The notes: generated from the sequence alone by a model not told the origin. A stretch of DNA of 64,000 nucleotides from Acrocarpospora phusangensis (GCF_016862995.1 NZ_BOOA01000033.1:29128-93127), one strand, 5' to 3'. Shown: positions 8,535 to 17,939, counted from the first letter of the stretch. A program made the numbers and translations.

Positions 8535-11474
8535 TTACGCAGGCGGCGGGGTTTCGGTGAGGCGCAGCCGGACGGCGAGCCCGGCCAGGGCCAGGCGGTT
8601 GTCCAGGCCGGTCTTGGCGAGCAGGTGCTCCACGTGCTTCTCGACCGTACGCGGGGAGAGCACGAGCCGGTCGGCGATCTCCTTGTTGGACAGCCGCAGG
8701 CCGACGAGGGCGAGCACGTCCCGCTCCCGCTCGGTGACGCCCCGCGCGCGGAGATCGGCGGGGACATCGCCGACGGCGAGCCGGGGCGCGGACAGCCCGG
8801 CCGACCGCAGCAGCGACTGGCAGGCCACGACGACCGCGTGATGCGGCGTGCCGGAGAAGAACGCCGCGGCCTCGCGTAACCAGACCGCCGGATCGCCCCA
8901 GCCGTCGCGCAGCGCGGCCTCCGCCACCAGCCGCCGGGCCAGCTGGCGCAGCCCGTCCCCGCCTTCCCAGGAGGCGAGCGCACTGTCGGCGGTGGCGTAG
9001 ACCCGCTCCGCCGCCGCCCGATCGCCGCCCCGGCCGAGCGCGGCCGCGTCGGCGAAACCCAGTATGCCCACGTTGATCGGAACCGCGACCGCACCCGATT
9101 CCCGCACCTCCGCGCGGGCCTGCTCCGCCTGTTCCGGATCGTCGTCCAGCGTGCGCACCAGCGCCCACAGGCCCCGGAAGATGCCCGGCGGTCCCGTGGG
9201 CACCCTGCGGATGCGCACCATCGCCTCCTCCAGCGCGTCCAGCGCGGCGGCGCGCTCCTCCCTGAGCAGGTGGAAGAGGGACCGGCCATGCCCCAGTCCC
9301 ATCGCCACCGCGGCTCCGTCGTCCCCGGCCAGCGCCTCCGCCTCGGCCAGCGCCGCCGCCATCTCGGTGGATCGCCCTTCCAGCGCGTAGCAGCCGGCCG
9401 CGTACACCGTCGCCATCGCCTGCGCTCCCCGCAGCCGGAACCGCCTGGCTCCTTCGATGGCCCGCGTCGCGGCGGCCAAGCCCAGCTCCGGCTCGAACCT
9501 GACCTGGTGCGCACCGGCCAGCTGGACCTCGAGGATGGCCGCCGTGGCCAGCGCGCCCGACGCCACCGCCAGATCACGCGCCTGCCGGAACCGGTCCAGG
9601 CTGCCCGTCGTCAGCGTCTCCACCGTGCCCAGCTCGTGCAGCGCCTGAATCGACCAGTACGGCAACGCCCGCCCTTCGGCCAGCCCGTACGCCTCGGCGA
9701 AGGAGCGTGCGGCGGCGGCCATGTCGTGCAGCCGCTCCCGCCGGCCCAGGATGATCAACGCCTCGCAGGCCACCTCGGGCGCGCCCGCGGCATGCGCCAG
9801 GGCGGTCCGGCCCAGTGCCGTGGCGTCGTCGAGCCGGCCCTCCTCCAGGGCCAGCCGGGCCGCCATCACGTCGATCCGCGCGGCGAACGCGGTGCCGGGC
9901 CCGGAGCGCCCGAGCGTACGGGCGAGATCCAGCTGGTCGCCGGCCTCCTCCCAGCGCATGGCCCCGATCGCGGTCCTGGCCAGGCAGAGGCGGACCGCGA
10001 TCCGGCGCGCCGTGCTGTCCGGCATCTCGTCCAGCCGCGCCAGCACCCCCTCACCCACCCGGAAGGCCTGATCCGTCTTGCCCGCCAGGGCGAGCACCTC
10101 CGTCAGCGCCTCCCCGGTCAGCGTGCCCGTGGCGTGGTCACCGCACCCGTCGGCGAGCACGCCCGCGCGTTCCAGGACCTGCTCGGCGGTGGACAGCGCG
10201 CCTCGGGCCAGTGCCCGTCTGCCGGAGCGCAGCAGCAGGGACGCCGCCTGCTGCGGCCGCCCGGCCCGTTCGCTCAGCGACGCGGCCAGCTCACACCACT
10301 CCCCCGGCAGATCCGGATACCGGGCCAGAACGGCGTCGTACGCCCCGGCCGAGATCCGCGCCCGGTCGGAGGCGAGCAGGGTGGACCAGACCGCGTCCCT
10401 GGTCAGCGAGTGGTGGAAGCGGAACGACGGGCCGTCCTCGCCCTCGTCCACCCAGAGCAGGTGCACGCCGGCGGCGCGGCGCAGTTCGGCCACCGCCGTC
10501 GCGGCCGGCTGACCCGCCACCTCGGCGGCGATCCGCCAGTCGAAACCCGCCCCGAGCGCGGCGGCCGCTTCGAGCAGTCCGCGAGCCGGGTCGCCGAGCA
10601 GTTCCAGCCGCCGCCGCACGGTGTCGGCGAAGTCGCTGGGGATCACGCGTGACGCCCGCTCCGCGAGCCGCCAGACGCCGCCCTCCCGCAGCAGGACCCC
10701 GCTCTCGCTGCTGGTCGACAGCAGGTCCTCGACCAGCAGCGGCAGCCCTTCGGCGCGGGCCAGGACGAGCGGCTCCAGGGCGGGCGGCAGGTCGTCGGAC
10801 TCCCCCACGCCCAGGCACAGGCGCGCCATCCGGCGCACGTCGGACGCGGGCAGCGGCGAGAGCCGTACCTGGGTGGCGGAACCTCGGGCCGCCAGGCGTC
10901 TGGCCAGGCCGTACGCCTCCGAGCCGGGGTCCGGGCGCAGGGTGGCCACGCACAGGACCCGCTCGGAGCGGAGGTTGTCGGCCAGGTACTCCAGCACGCC
11001 CAGGGTCTCCGGGTCGGCCCAGTGCACGTCCTCGAAGACGACCAGCGCGCCGCGCTCCCGCGCCACCGCCGCCAGCAACCGTGTCACCCCCTCGGCCAGC
11101 ACCACCAGTGAAACGTCCGGCGGCGAGGTCCCCTCCGCCCATTCCGGGACCAGCCACCCGATCGCCGGCCGGTACGGGCGCAGCCCGTCGAGTTCCGCCG
11201 ACCCCACGCTCCTGAGCGCCGACATCAGCGCCTCGGTGATCGGCCGGAACGCCTCCCGCCTGCCCGTCTGGACGGCCCTGCCCCGCAGCGTGGCCATCCC
11301 GTCCGCCGCCGCGTCCGCCAGCAGCGACGCCACCAGCCGCGACTTGCCCACCCCGGCCACGCCGGAGATCAGGTGAGTTCCGGCCGTGCCCGTACGGGCC
11401 GCCCGCAGCGCGGCTTGGAGATCCTCCCGTTCGCGGTCCCGGCCGACGAGGACCGGGCAGAGGCCTACCGCCAT
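8535..11474 (-). CDS. LuxR-family ATP-dependent regulator (LAL/MalT-like)
   Basis: 979 residues, complete. P-loop GVAGVGKS near residue 38, Walker B LVVFEDVHWADPE near 145, a long helical-repeat middle, and a C-terminal LuxR helix-turn-helix (VTERERDVLALVGLRLSNK ... SPRTVEKHVEHLL). Such proteins are ligand- and ATP-dependent activators. It is a paralogue of the truncated gene at 1-1846; even the DNA is easily alignable (for example 9630-9780 with 1-150). The start at 11474 is set by the paralogue and by GATACT 6 nt upstream; an in-frame start at 11501 would skip that promoter. It lies 45 bp downstream of a membrane-protein gene on the same strand. Confidence 0.92.
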   Translation of the reverse strand: MAVGLCPVLVGRDREREDLQAALRAARTGTAGTHLISGVAGVGKSRLVASLLADAAADGMATLRGRAVQTGRREAFRPITEALMSALRSVGSAELDGLRPYRPAIGWLVPEWAEGTSPPDVSLVVLAEGVTRLLAAVARERGALVVFEDVHWADPETLGVLEYLADNLRSERVLCVATLRPDPGSEAYGLARRLAARGSATQVRLSPLPASDVRRMARLCLGVGESDDLPPALEPLVLARAEGLPLLVEDLLSTSSESGVLLREGGVWRLAERASRVIPSDFADTVRRRLELLGDPARGLLEAAAALGAGFDWRIAAEVAGQPAATAVAELRRAAGVHLLWVDEGEDGPSFRFHHSLTRDAVWSTLLASDRARISAGAYDAVLARYPDLPGEWCELAASLSERAGRPQQAASLLLRSGRRALARGALSTAEQVLERAGVLADGCGDHATGTLTGEALTEVLALAGKTDQAFRVGEGVLARLDEMPDSTARRIAVRLCLARTAIGAMRWEEAGDQLDLARTLGRSGPGTAFAARIDVMAARLALEEGRLDDATALGRTALAHAAGAPEVACEALIILGRRERLHDMAAAARSFAEAYGLAEGRALPYWSIQALHELGTVETLTTGSLDRFRQARDLAVASGALATAAILEVQLAGAHQVRFEPELGLAAATRAIEGARRFRLRGAQAMATVYAAGCYALEGRSTEMAAALAEAEALAGDDGAAVAMGLGHGRSLFHLLREERAAALDALEEAMVRIRRVPTGPPGIFRGLWALVRTLDDDPEQAEQARAEVRESGAVAVPINVGILGFADAAALGRGGDRAAAERVYATADSALASWEGGDGLRQLARRLVAEAALRDGWGDPAVWLREAAAFFSGTPHHAVVVACQSLLRSAGLSAPRLAVGDVPADLRARGVTERERDVLALVGLRLSNKEIADRLVLSPRTVEKHVEHLLAKTGLDNRLALAGLAVRLRLTETPPPA

Positions 11475-11480
11475 GCCAGG

Positions 11481-11486
11481 AGTATC
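11481..11486 (-). promoter_or_regulatory. -10 hexamer of a probable leaderless promoter
   Basis: GATACT, 6 nt (CCTGGC), then ATG 11474, matching the arrangement of the paralogue at 1846. Confidence 0.5.
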
Positions 11487-11519
11487 GCGCCGGACCCGCA
11501 CCCAGCGGAATCACCATGG

Positions 11520-12089
11520 TCAAATTGACGCCGTACGCGTGACCGCCACCGGCCGCAGGGACATGGCCAGCCACGCGAGTGTCACTCCGACGAGCACGTG
11601 CAGGACGCTGGTCAGCGGGCTGTCCGGTAATCGGGCGGCGAGGGCGAACACCGGCAGTGCGATGCCGTACGCCCAGACCGGGACGCGGGGATAGACGCGG
11701 GCGCGGACCATGGCGACGGTGAAGAGCACCGTGCCGACCATGAACACCAGGGCGCTGCCGAGCAGGGCCAGGCGCGTGGGGGCGGCGAGGTCGGCGGCCA
11801 CGGTCTCGCCGAGATGGTAGACGACCAGGTTCAGGGCATACGCGGCGCCGCCGAACAGGCCGAGCCCGATGAGGTTGACGGCGTACGCGACCGAGCCGAG
11901 GCGGCCGGCGGCGGGCAGCTGGCCCAGGTGCAGCGCGGTGAGCAGCGGCACCGCGAGCGCCGGTGAGAGACCGAGGACGAAACTGGTGACCGCGGTCTCG
12001 CCCGTGAACGCCTCGACCGCTCCCGGGAGGGCGATGAACAGGCCGCAGAGCAGGCCGCAGACGGCGCCGAAACGAATCAGGAAAGTCAT
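11520..12089 (-). CDS. Integral membrane protein of unknown function
   Basis: 189 residues from ATG 12089, chosen because hydrophobic segments begin directly after MTFLIRF; longer in-frame starts add an unlikely hydrophilic stretch. About six transmembrane helices are visible (GAVCGLLCGLFIALPG, SFVLGLSPALAVPLL, NLIGLGLFGGAAYAL, ALLGSALVFMVGTVLF, VWAYGIALPVFAL, VLHVLVGVTLAWLAM). No catalytic or transport motif is recognisable. It is divergent from the sensor kinase at 12215 and lies just upstream of the LuxR ATPase, so it may be a target of either. Confidence 0.75.
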   Translation of the reverse strand: MTFLIRFGAVCGLLCGLFIALPGAVEAFTGETAVTSFVLGLSPALAVPLLTALHLGQLPAAGRLGSVAYAVNLIGLGLFGGAAYALNLVVYHLGETVAADLAAPTRLALLGSALVFMVGTVLFTVAMVRARVYPRVPVWAYGIALPVFALAARLPDSPLTSVLHVLVGVTLAWLAMSLRPVAVTRTASI

Positions 12090-12202
12090 GGTGGCGACCG
12101 TAGGAGCGGGGTGGCGGCACGCAGAAGTGCCGAACAGCGGAACCTGGACATGACAAGTGGCATGTGCCATTCGGCATCTCGATCGGGGACCGCCGCCTGC
12201 CT

Positions 12203-12208
12203 TAGCCT
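12203..12208 (+). promoter_or_regulatory. -10 hexamer of a probable leaderless promoter
   Basis: TAGCCT, 6 nt (GCGGGA), then the GTG start of the histidine kinase at 12215. TAnnnT with this spacing is typical of leaderless actinobacterial transcripts. Confidence 0.55.
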
Positions 12209-12214
12209 GCGGGA

Positions 12215-13366
12215 GTGCCCTCTCTGCGCCCGGTGCCGTGGCTGTCGCCCCTGCTGTACGGCGTCGTGCTGGTCGCGGGCGGCTACGCGGGCGTCGCCGG
12301 CCTGGGCAGCACCCGGCCGGTCCCGTTCGTCGGCGGCCTGGCCGTGCTGGCCGTGCTCGACCAGGTCGAGCGCCGTCGTCACCCGGTCAGGACGCCTCCC
12401 GGCTGGGCGGTCGCGCTGCTGGCCGCCAGGCTCGCGCTGTTCGTGCTGGTGGCCTCGGCGGACGGGTCGGGGATGTCCCGGGTGCTGTTCCTGCTGCTGC
12501 CGTTCACCGCGTACTTCGCGTTCGGGCGGGCCGCCGCCGTCGCGATCGGGGTGGTCTGCGTCGGTCTCGTGGTGGCCACCTTCCAGCTGACCGTCCCGGA
12601 CTGGTTTCACCAGGTCGAGCAGGTCTCCGACCTGCTGATGTTCACGGTCGGACTGGTGCTGACCCTCGCCATGGCGGCGGTCGCGGCCCAGGAGCAGCAG
12701 GGCAGGATCCGGCTGGAGGAGTCCCACGCCCGGCTGCGCGAGTACGCGGCGCAGGTGTCGGAGCTGTCCGCCGCCGCCGAGCGGAACCGGCTGGCCCGCG
12801 ACATCCACGACGGGCTGGGTCATCATCTGACGGCGGTCGCCGTACTGCTGGAGAAGGCCGTGACGTTCGGCGATCGGGATCCCGAGGTCGCCAGGCGGGC
12901 CCTCGCCGACGCGCAGCGGTCGGCGAAGCGGGCGCTGGAGGACGTCCGCCAGTCGGTACGCACCCTGCGCGCGGAGACCGGGCGTTTCCGGCTGTCGTCG
13001 GCGCTCGCCGACCTCGCCCGGGAGATCGGCGACGGGCGGCCGAGCGTCACCCTCGACTGCACCGGCGACGAGACCGGGCACGACCCGTCCGCGCTCGTGG
13101 CGATCTACCGGGCCGCCCAGGAGGCGATCACCAACGCCCGCAGGCATGCCCAGGCCACCGCCGTGACCGTGCACGTGCACTGCGACCAGGCGCGGGCCCG
13201 GCTGGTCGTGGCCGACGACGGGCGGGGCTTCGCGCCCGACCAGGAGGGGTTCGGCCTGCTCGGGATGCGGGAGCGGGTCGGGCTGGCCGGCGGCTCCGTC
13301 GAACTGGACACCGGGCCGGGGGCCGGCACCAGGCTCACCGTCACCATTCCGCGCCGGGCGGCCTGA
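12215..13366 (+). CDS. Sensor histidine kinase, NarL/DesK type
   Basis: 383 residues. The N-terminal ~155 residues form four to five hydrophobic helices with no extracellular sensor domain. A HisKA_3 dimerisation segment has the phospho-accepting His198 in [19 protein letters not shown], and the HATPase domain has the [11 protein letters not shown] and [13 protein letters not shown] boxes and GLLGMRERV. It partners the response regulator at 13366, whose ATG overlaps this stop codon by one base (TGATG), so the two are translationally coupled. The signal is unknown; membrane stress or an adjacent membrane protein is possible. Confidence 0.93.
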   Translation: MPSLRPVPWLSPLLYGVVLVAGGYAGVAGLGSTRPVPFVGGLAVLAVLDQVERRRHPVRTPPGWAVALLAARLALFVLVASADGSGMSRVLFLLLPFTAYFAFGRAAAVAIGVVCVGLVVATFQLTVPDWFHQVEQVSDLLMFTVGLVLTLAMAAVAAQEQQGRIRLEESHARLREYAAQVSELSAAAERNRLARDIHDGLGHHLTAVAVLLEKAVTFGDRDPEVARRALADAQRSAKRALEDVRQSVRTLRAETGRFRLSSALADLAREIGDGRPSVTLDCTGDETGHDPSALVAIYRAAQEAITNARRHAQATAVTVHVHCDQARARLVVADDGRGFAPDQEGFGLLGMRERVGLAGGSVELDTGPGAGTRLTVTIPRRAA

Positions 13367-14019
13367 TGACCGCAGACCAGGTCCGGGTCCTCGTCGTGGA
13401 CGACCAGCGGCTCATCAGGGAGAGCATCGCGTCCCTCCTCGACATCCAGCCGGGCGTCACCGTGGTCGGCACGGCCGCCGACGGCCGCGCCGCCGTCGAT
13501 CTGGTGCTCGCGCTCTCCCCCGACGTCGTGCTCATGGACGTGCGGATGCCCGCGATGGACGGCATCGAGGCGGTCGCCGTCCTGCGCGAGCGGGCCCCGG
13601 CGTGCCGGGTGGTCATGCTGACCACGTTCGACGACGAGGAGTACGTGGTGGCGGCGCTGCGCGCGGGCGCCAGCGGATACCTGCTCAAGGACCGGCCGGC
13701 CCGGGAACTGGCCGACGCCGTCCGGCTGGCCCACGCGGGTGTCGTGCAGTTCGACCCGGCCGCGGCGGCCCGCCTCGCCTCGGCGCTCACCCGCACCGCC
13801 GCCGCACCGCCCGCCGACCCGGACGGACAGGTGCTCACCGGCCGGGAGCTCGAGGTGCTGCGGCTCGTCGCCGCCGGCTCCACGAACCGCGAGATCGCCA
13901 GGCGGCTGCACCTGAGCGAAGGCACGGTGAAGAACCACATCTCGCGGATTCTCGGCCGCCTGGGGTTACGTGACCGCACCCAGGCGGCGATCTACGCCCA
14001 CGACCACGGCCTGCTCTGA
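13366..14019 (+). CDS. Response regulator, NarL/FixJ family
   Basis: 217 residues. Receiver domain with acidic pair VVDDQ, phospho-acceptor Asp58 in VVLMDVRMP, Thr in LTTFDDEEY and Lys in YLLKDRP. The LuxR helix-turn-helix occupies about residues 150-215 ([20 protein letters not shown] ... [14 protein letters not shown]). Encoded directly after its kinase with a one-base overlap. The gene ends 9 bp before the convergent acyltransferase-like gene, leaving no room for a separate terminator. Confidence 0.94.
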   Translation: MTADQVRVLVVDDQRLIRESIASLLDIQPGVTVVGTAADGRAAVDLVLALSPDVVLMDVRMPAMDGIEAVAVLRERAPACRVVMLTTFDDEEYVVAALRAGASGYLLKDRPARELADAVRLAHAGVVQFDPAAAARLASALTRTAAAPPADPDGQVLTGRELEVLRLVAAGSTNREIARRLHLSEGTVKNHISRILGRLGLRDRTQAAIYAHDHGLL

Positions 14020-14028
14020 GGCCGGCCG

Positions 14029-15348
14029 CTACACCGGGCTCGGTGCCGGCAGGCTCGTCGTGGTCCCGCGCCGGGCCCGGAAGCTCAGCCGGGCCGTCGT
14101 GCCGAGCGCGAGCAGCAGCAGCCCGGCCGAGGCCCACGCGGCCCAGTCGCCCAGCGCGGTGTACACCGTGGCCGAGCCCTCCCGGGGCAGGCCGGCCGTG
14201 ACCGTACCGCCGCTGCGGCGCTCGGCCAGGACGCGCCCGCGGTTGTCACTGACCGTCATCAATCCCTCGCGTGCGGCGCGGGCCACCGCGAACCCGTTCT
14301 CCACCCCGCGCACGACCGCCATCCGGCTGTGCAGCCACCCGTCCTCGCCGAAGTCCCAGGCGGGCGCGAGGAGGGCGGCGACGCCGGCTTTGCCGTACTC
14401 CCTGACCAGGCCGGGGAAGTCGAGGTCCTTGCAGATGATGAGGCCGAGCCGGCCGCCGCCGAGGAAAGCCAGGCTGGTGCCGGGCCGGAACCTGCGCTCC
14501 AGGCCGGGGATCATGTGGTGCTTGTCGTAGCGCACCCCCGAGGGGTAGGCCAGGGCGCTGTTGGTGTCCAGGGCGATCCCGGCGACCACGTCCACGCCGG
14601 GGCGGGTGAACGGCAGGTCGGCGGTCTTGAAGACCTTCTCGGGCAGCACCACGACTTCCGCCCCGCCGGCCACCGCCGCGTCCATGGCCTCGCCGTAGTG
14701 CCGGACGGGATCCTCGGCGGCGTCCGTCGCGATCAGCGCGACCTTCCGTCCCGCGGTGTCGGCGGGCGTCGCGAGCCGCAGGACACCGTGGCCGAGCGTG
14801 AGCGCGACCAACACGCCGGAGACCACCGCCGCGCGTGGCCGCAGGGCCGCGACCGAGGCGGGCACGAACAGCAGGAGGAAGGTGATGCCCCAGACCCCGG
14901 TGACCGACGCGGTCTGCAGCACCGGCAGGAAGTCGGCCTGTGTGTACGCCAGGCTCCACCAGGCCCCGTGCGGCCCGGCGAGGTTCATGACGTACTCGGC
15001 GCTGACCCACACGGCCGGTACGGCTGCCGCCGCCAGCACCGGCCTGCCGCGTACGAGCAGGGCGCGGAAGAGCAGCACGGCCAGGCCGAAGCACAGGGCC
15101 GGGCCGGCGATGAGAGCGGCGGCCAGCGCGGGCGGCATTTCGAGGGTTCGGGTGAAGTACGGCCACATCTGGGCCTGGCTGGTGATCCAGACGAGCGTTC
15201 CGGCGGCGAAAGCCGTACGGGGGCCGGAGCGGCGGGCCAGGAACAGGACGGGCAGCGGCGCGAGCCAGGTGAGCCACCAGAGGGGGTGGAGGCCGGTGCC
15301 GAAGTGCATGAGGACGGCGGAGGCCAAGGTGAGGAGGATGCGTTCCAT
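14029..15348 (-). CDS. Apolipoprotein N-acyltransferase-like membrane nitrilase
   Basis: 439 residues. The first ~200 form about seven transmembrane helices. The remainder is a carbon-nitrogen hydrolase domain with the nitrilase triad visible: Glu237 in VVLPEKVF, Lys276 in YDKHHMIPG and Cys306 in GLIICKDLDFP. A last helix (WAAWASAGLLLLALG) precedes a basic tail. This is the architecture of Lnt, which acylates the N-terminal cysteine of lipoproteins, though 439 residues is short and the nitrilase segment is diverged, so another amide chemistry is possible. ATG 15348 is preferred over GTG 15372. The gene begins where the upstream response regulator gene loses its homology, so it may have been joined there by deletion or insertion. 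Confidence 0.82.
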   Translation of the reverse strand: MERILLTLASAVLMHFGTGLHPLWWLTWLAPLPVLFLARRSGPRTAFAAGTLVWITSQAQMWPYFTRTLEMPPALAAALIAGPALCFGLAVLLFRALLVRGRPVLAAAAVPAVWVSAEYVMNLAGPHGAWWSLAYTQADFLPVLQTASVTGVWGITFLLLFVPASVAALRPRAAVVSGVLVALTLGHGVLRLATPADTAGRKVALIATDAAEDPVRHYGEAMDAAVAGGAEVVVLPEKVFKTADLPFTRPGVDVVAGIALDTNSALAYPSGVRYDKHHMIPGLERRFRPGTSLAFLGGGRLGLIICKDLDFPGLVREYGKAGVAALLAPAWDFGEDGWLHSRMAVVRGVENGFAVARAAREGLMTVSDNRGRVLAERRSGGTVTAGLPREGSATVYTALGDWAAWASAGLLLLALGTTARLSFRARRGTTTSLPAPSPV

Positions 15349-15372
15349 GCCGACGATCGTGCTTTTCCGCAC

Positions 15373-15775
15373 CCCGTCGGCGCGTCAGTCGCGAGTGCGA
15401 TCCCGCGCCCGAGGCGACGGTACGCACCGCGTGCGCCAGTTCGTCGCGCCGGATGTCCTTCAGCAGGAAACCGCTCGCTCCCGCCCGGACCGCGTCGTAG
15501 ACGTACTCGTCGAGGTCGAACATGGTGAGGACGAGCACTCTGGCGGCGGTGGTGGCGCAGATCTCCCTGGTCGCCTCGATACCGTTCTTGATCGGCATGC
15601 GCACGTCCATCAGGACCACGTCCGGCTGCAGGCGCCTGGCCTCGGCGACCGCCTCCACGCCGTCGGCGGCCTCACCGACGACCTCCATGTCCGGCTGCGC
15701 GTTCAGAATCAGGCCGAACCCGGCCCGGAAGAGGTCCTGGTCGTCGGCGATGAGCACCCGTAACATGTGGATCAT
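15373..15775 (-). pseudogene. Response regulator reduced to its receiver domain (DNA-binding domain missing)
   Basis: From ATG 15775 the frame encodes an intact NarL-type receiver: acidic pair IADDQ, phospho-acceptor Asp57 in VVLMDVRMP, Thr84 and Lys106 in FLLKD. Homology stops at about residue 123 (VRTVASG), where the linker and LuxR helix-turn-helix should follow. Instead the frame runs, without a stop until 14246, through the acyltransferase-like gene in the wrong phase. The ATG overlaps the kinase stop (ATGA). Either a disabled regulator or, less likely, a receiver with a nonsense tail; phosphate transfer from its kinase could still occur but DNA binding could not. Confidence 0.8.
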
Positions 15776-16842
15776 TCAAGCGGAAATGCGGCTTTTACCG
15801 AGAATCCTCCGTCTCGTCCTGGTCCCGCGCTGAGCGTCCCGCCGCAGGCCGCTGCTCGTTCCCGCATCCCGGCCAGGCCGTATCCGGTGCCGCCGGCGGG
15901 GCCCCGCCCGTCATCGGCGATCTCCACGGTCAGGGTCTCCCGCCAGGTCAGCGTGACGCGGGCGGCGTGGACGCCCGCGTGTTTGCGTACGTTGGTGAGC
16001 GCCTCCTGAACGATGCGGTAGACAGCGGCCTCCACACTTTCCGCGACCGGACGCGGGTTTCCGGTGGTTCCGCTCTCCACATCCAGGCCGCTGCGTTCGA
16101 GGAGGGCGGGGAGGTTGGCCAGGCGCGGCTGGGACAGCGGCTCGCCGGGGCTCCGGAGCGCGGTGAGCAATCCCCGGAGTTCGGTCAGCGCGCTTCTGCC
16201 CGTGTCGGCGATCGCGGCGAAAGCCGCCTCGGCCTTGTCCGGGTCGCTGCGCACCACGACCGGCCCGGCCTCGGCCTGCACCACCATCAGCCCGACGGAG
16301 TGGGTGACGATGTCGTGCATGTCGCGAGCGATCCGGGTGCGCTCCTCGGCCACGCCCGCGATCTGCTCCTGCTCCCGCCGCCGTGCCCGCTCGGCCAGTT
16401 CGGCGGCACGCGAGCGGCTCGCCCGGACGCTGGTGCCCAGCGCGTACGCGGCCACGAAGGCGGTTCCCATCAGCCGGAAGGTCTCGGCGTTCTCCCCCGG
16501 CAGCACCAGCGAGGCGCCCACGGCCGCCACGATCGCCGGGATCGCGGCCAGCCTCTTCCAGGTGGGGCTCAGGTCGGCGATCGTGTAGACGGCCAGCAGC
16601 GGCCCGAAGGGCAGGAACGGCTTCTCCCACATCACCATGATCGACATGGCCGCTCCGACGACCACCGCCACCAGCAGCGGCGCCCGTCTGCGCCACCACA
16701 CCGGCGCCGACGCGGCCAGGCCCAAGCCGATGATCCACCACGGTTTGGGATCGGGCAGGAGCAGCGGCCCCAAGGTAGCCAGGGTCACGCCCACCGCGAG
16801 CGCTCCGTCGAGCGCCCTCCCGACCCGCCCCACTCCCAACAT
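15772..16842 (-). CDS. Sensor histidine kinase, NarL/DesK type
   Basis: 356 residues from ATG 16842. About five transmembrane helices in the first 140 residues, then HisKA_3 with His176 in EERTRIARDMHDIVTHSVG and a HATPase domain (VRKHAGVHAA, IADDGRGPAG, GYGLAGMRERA). The start is fixed by a GATAAT hexamer exactly 6 nt upstream; longer in-frame readings to 17028 would overlap the divergent sigma factor. Its stop overlaps the truncated response regulator start (ATGA). Since that regulator lacks an output domain, the kinase may now be an orphan or signal to another regulator such as the one at 13366. Confidence 0.92.
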   Translation of the reverse strand: MLGVGRVGRALDGALAVGVTLATLGPLLLPDPKPWWIIGLGLAASAPVWWRRRAPLLVAVVVGAAMSIMVMWEKPFLPFGPLLAVYTIADLSPTWKRLAAIPAIVAAVGASLVLPGENAETFRLMGTAFVAAYALGTSVRASRSRAAELAERARRREQEQIAGVAEERTRIARDMHDIVTHSVGLMVVQAEAGPVVVRSDPDKAEAAFAAIADTGRSALTELRGLLTALRSPGEPLSQPRLANLPALLERSGLDVESGTTGNPRPVAESVEAAVYRIVQEALTNVRKHAGVHAARVTLTWRETLTVEIADDGRGPAGGTGYGLAGMRERAAACGGTLSAGPGRDGGFSVKAAFPLE

Positions 16843-16848
16843 CCAGCC

Positions 16849-16854
16849 ATTATC
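16849..16854 (-). promoter_or_regulatory. -10 hexamer of a probable leaderless promoter
   Basis: GATAAT, 6 nt (GGCTGG), then ATG 16842. Close to the TATAAT consensus. Confidence 0.55.
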
Positions 16855-16972
16855 CGGATTTATCCGCTTATTGCCGTCACTCTCAGGAGTGATCGTCCGC
16901 AGCGGCCGACCGGTCGAAGCTGATCGACGGGCGGGTGAAAGGCTGGAGGGTGCAACTGGCGGGGGAACGGGG

Positions 16973-17884
16973 GTGATCCTGGTGGGGGACGGTAAAGATC
17001 TGGAAGATCTCGACCAGGCCGCGGCCACTTTTCAGCGCGTACGGCCGCGTCTGTTTGGGATCGCGTACCGGATGTTGGGCAGTTCCACCGAGGCCGAGGA
17101 CCTGGTGCAGGACGTCTGGCTGCGCTGGCAGACCTATGACCGGAGCGTCGTGAGCGAGCCGGAGGCGTTCCTGGCCACGGTGACCACGCGGCTGGCGATC
17201 AACGCGTTGCAGTCCGCGCGGGTTCGCCGCGAGACGTACGTGGGGCCGTGGCTGCCCGAACCGGTGGACACCAGCGCCGATCCGCATCTGGGGGCCGAGC
17301 GGGGTGAGGCCCTCGGCTTCGCGGTCCTGCTCCTGCTGGAGAAGCTGTCGCCCACGGAACGCGCGGCCTACGTGCTGCGGAAGGCGTTCGACTACCCCTA
17401 CCGGCAGATCGCCGAGATCATCCAGGTCAGCGAGGTCGCGGTACGGCAGCTGGTGAGCAGGGCCGGCAAGCACCTCGACTCGGGGCGGCGCGCCCCGGTG
17501 AGCCGGAACGAGCAGCAGCGGCTACTCTCCGCTTTCGTCACCGCCGCGCGTTCCGGGAACATCTCCGCGCTGGAGGAGCTGTTCGCGGAGGACGTGATCA
17601 GCTACTCCGACGGCGGCGGGGCCGTCCGGGCGTCCAAGTTCCCCGTGGTGGGCTTCGTCCGGGTCGCGAAGTACCACCATGCGTTCGCGAACCGGTTCTG
17701 GGTCGGCGTCCAGGTGGAGCTGGTGGACATCAACGGGCAGCCGGGCGCGCTGCTGCGGCGCGACGGCCAGGTGTTCACCGTGCTCACCGTCAACGCGTCC
17801 GACCAGGGCATCTATCAGATCCTGTGGATGATGAACCCCGCCAAGATCGCCTCCGCTCCCGCGGCGGGGCGTTGTCACAGGTAG
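16973..17884 (+). CDS. ECF41-type RNA polymerase sigma factor (SigJ-like)
   Basis: 303 residues from GTG 16973 (a second GTG lies at 16982). Region 2: FGIAYRMLGSSTEAEDLVQD ... ATVTTRLAINAL. The ECF41 signature WLPEP (GPWLPEPVD) lies in the linker. Region 4: LSPTERAAYVLRKAFDYPY ... VAVRQLVSRA. A C-terminal SnoaL-like domain with the family's DGGG (YSDGGGAV) and an NPxK-type end (MMNPAKIA) replaces a separate anti-sigma factor and is known in ECF41 to modulate activity. A near-consensus ECF41 promoter overlaps its own 3' end (17873), directing transcription into the kinase-like and epimerase genes, the family's usual target class. Confidence 0.92.
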   Translation: MILVGDGKDLEDLDQAAATFQRVRPRLFGIAYRMLGSSTEAEDLVQDVWLRWQTYDRSVVSEPEAFLATVTTRLAINALQSARVRRETYVGPWLPEPVDTSADPHLGAERGEALGFAVLLLLEKLSPTERAAYVLRKAFDYPYRQIAEIIQVSEVAVRQLVSRAGKHLDSGRRAPVSRNEQQRLLSAFVTAARSGNISALEELFAEDVISYSDGGGAVRASKFPVVGFVRVAKYHHAFANRFWVGVQVELVDINGQPGALLRRDGQVFTVLTVNASDQGIYQILWMMNPAKIASAPAAGRCHR

Positions 17885-17899
17885 GAGGGCTGTCCTGTC
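17873..17899 (+). promoter_or_regulatory. Candidate ECF41 promoter
   Basis: TGTCACA (17873-17879), a 16-nt spacer, then TGTC (17896-17899). The published ECF41 consensus is TGTCACA-N16-CGTC, so this matches in everything but the first base of the -10 element. It overlaps the last codons of the sigma gene and points at the genes starting at 17940 and 18776. Confidence 0.75.
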
Positions 17900-17939
17900 T
17901 TAGCTGGCGAACCGGATCGCTCCGGAAAGGACTGACGAG

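Noticed and set aside
15772..17028. Longer start for the kinase at 17028
   Set aside because: It would overlap the divergent sigma factor coding start and add a Pro/Ser/Arg-rich segment; GATAAT 6 nt before ATG 16842 supports the shorter form.
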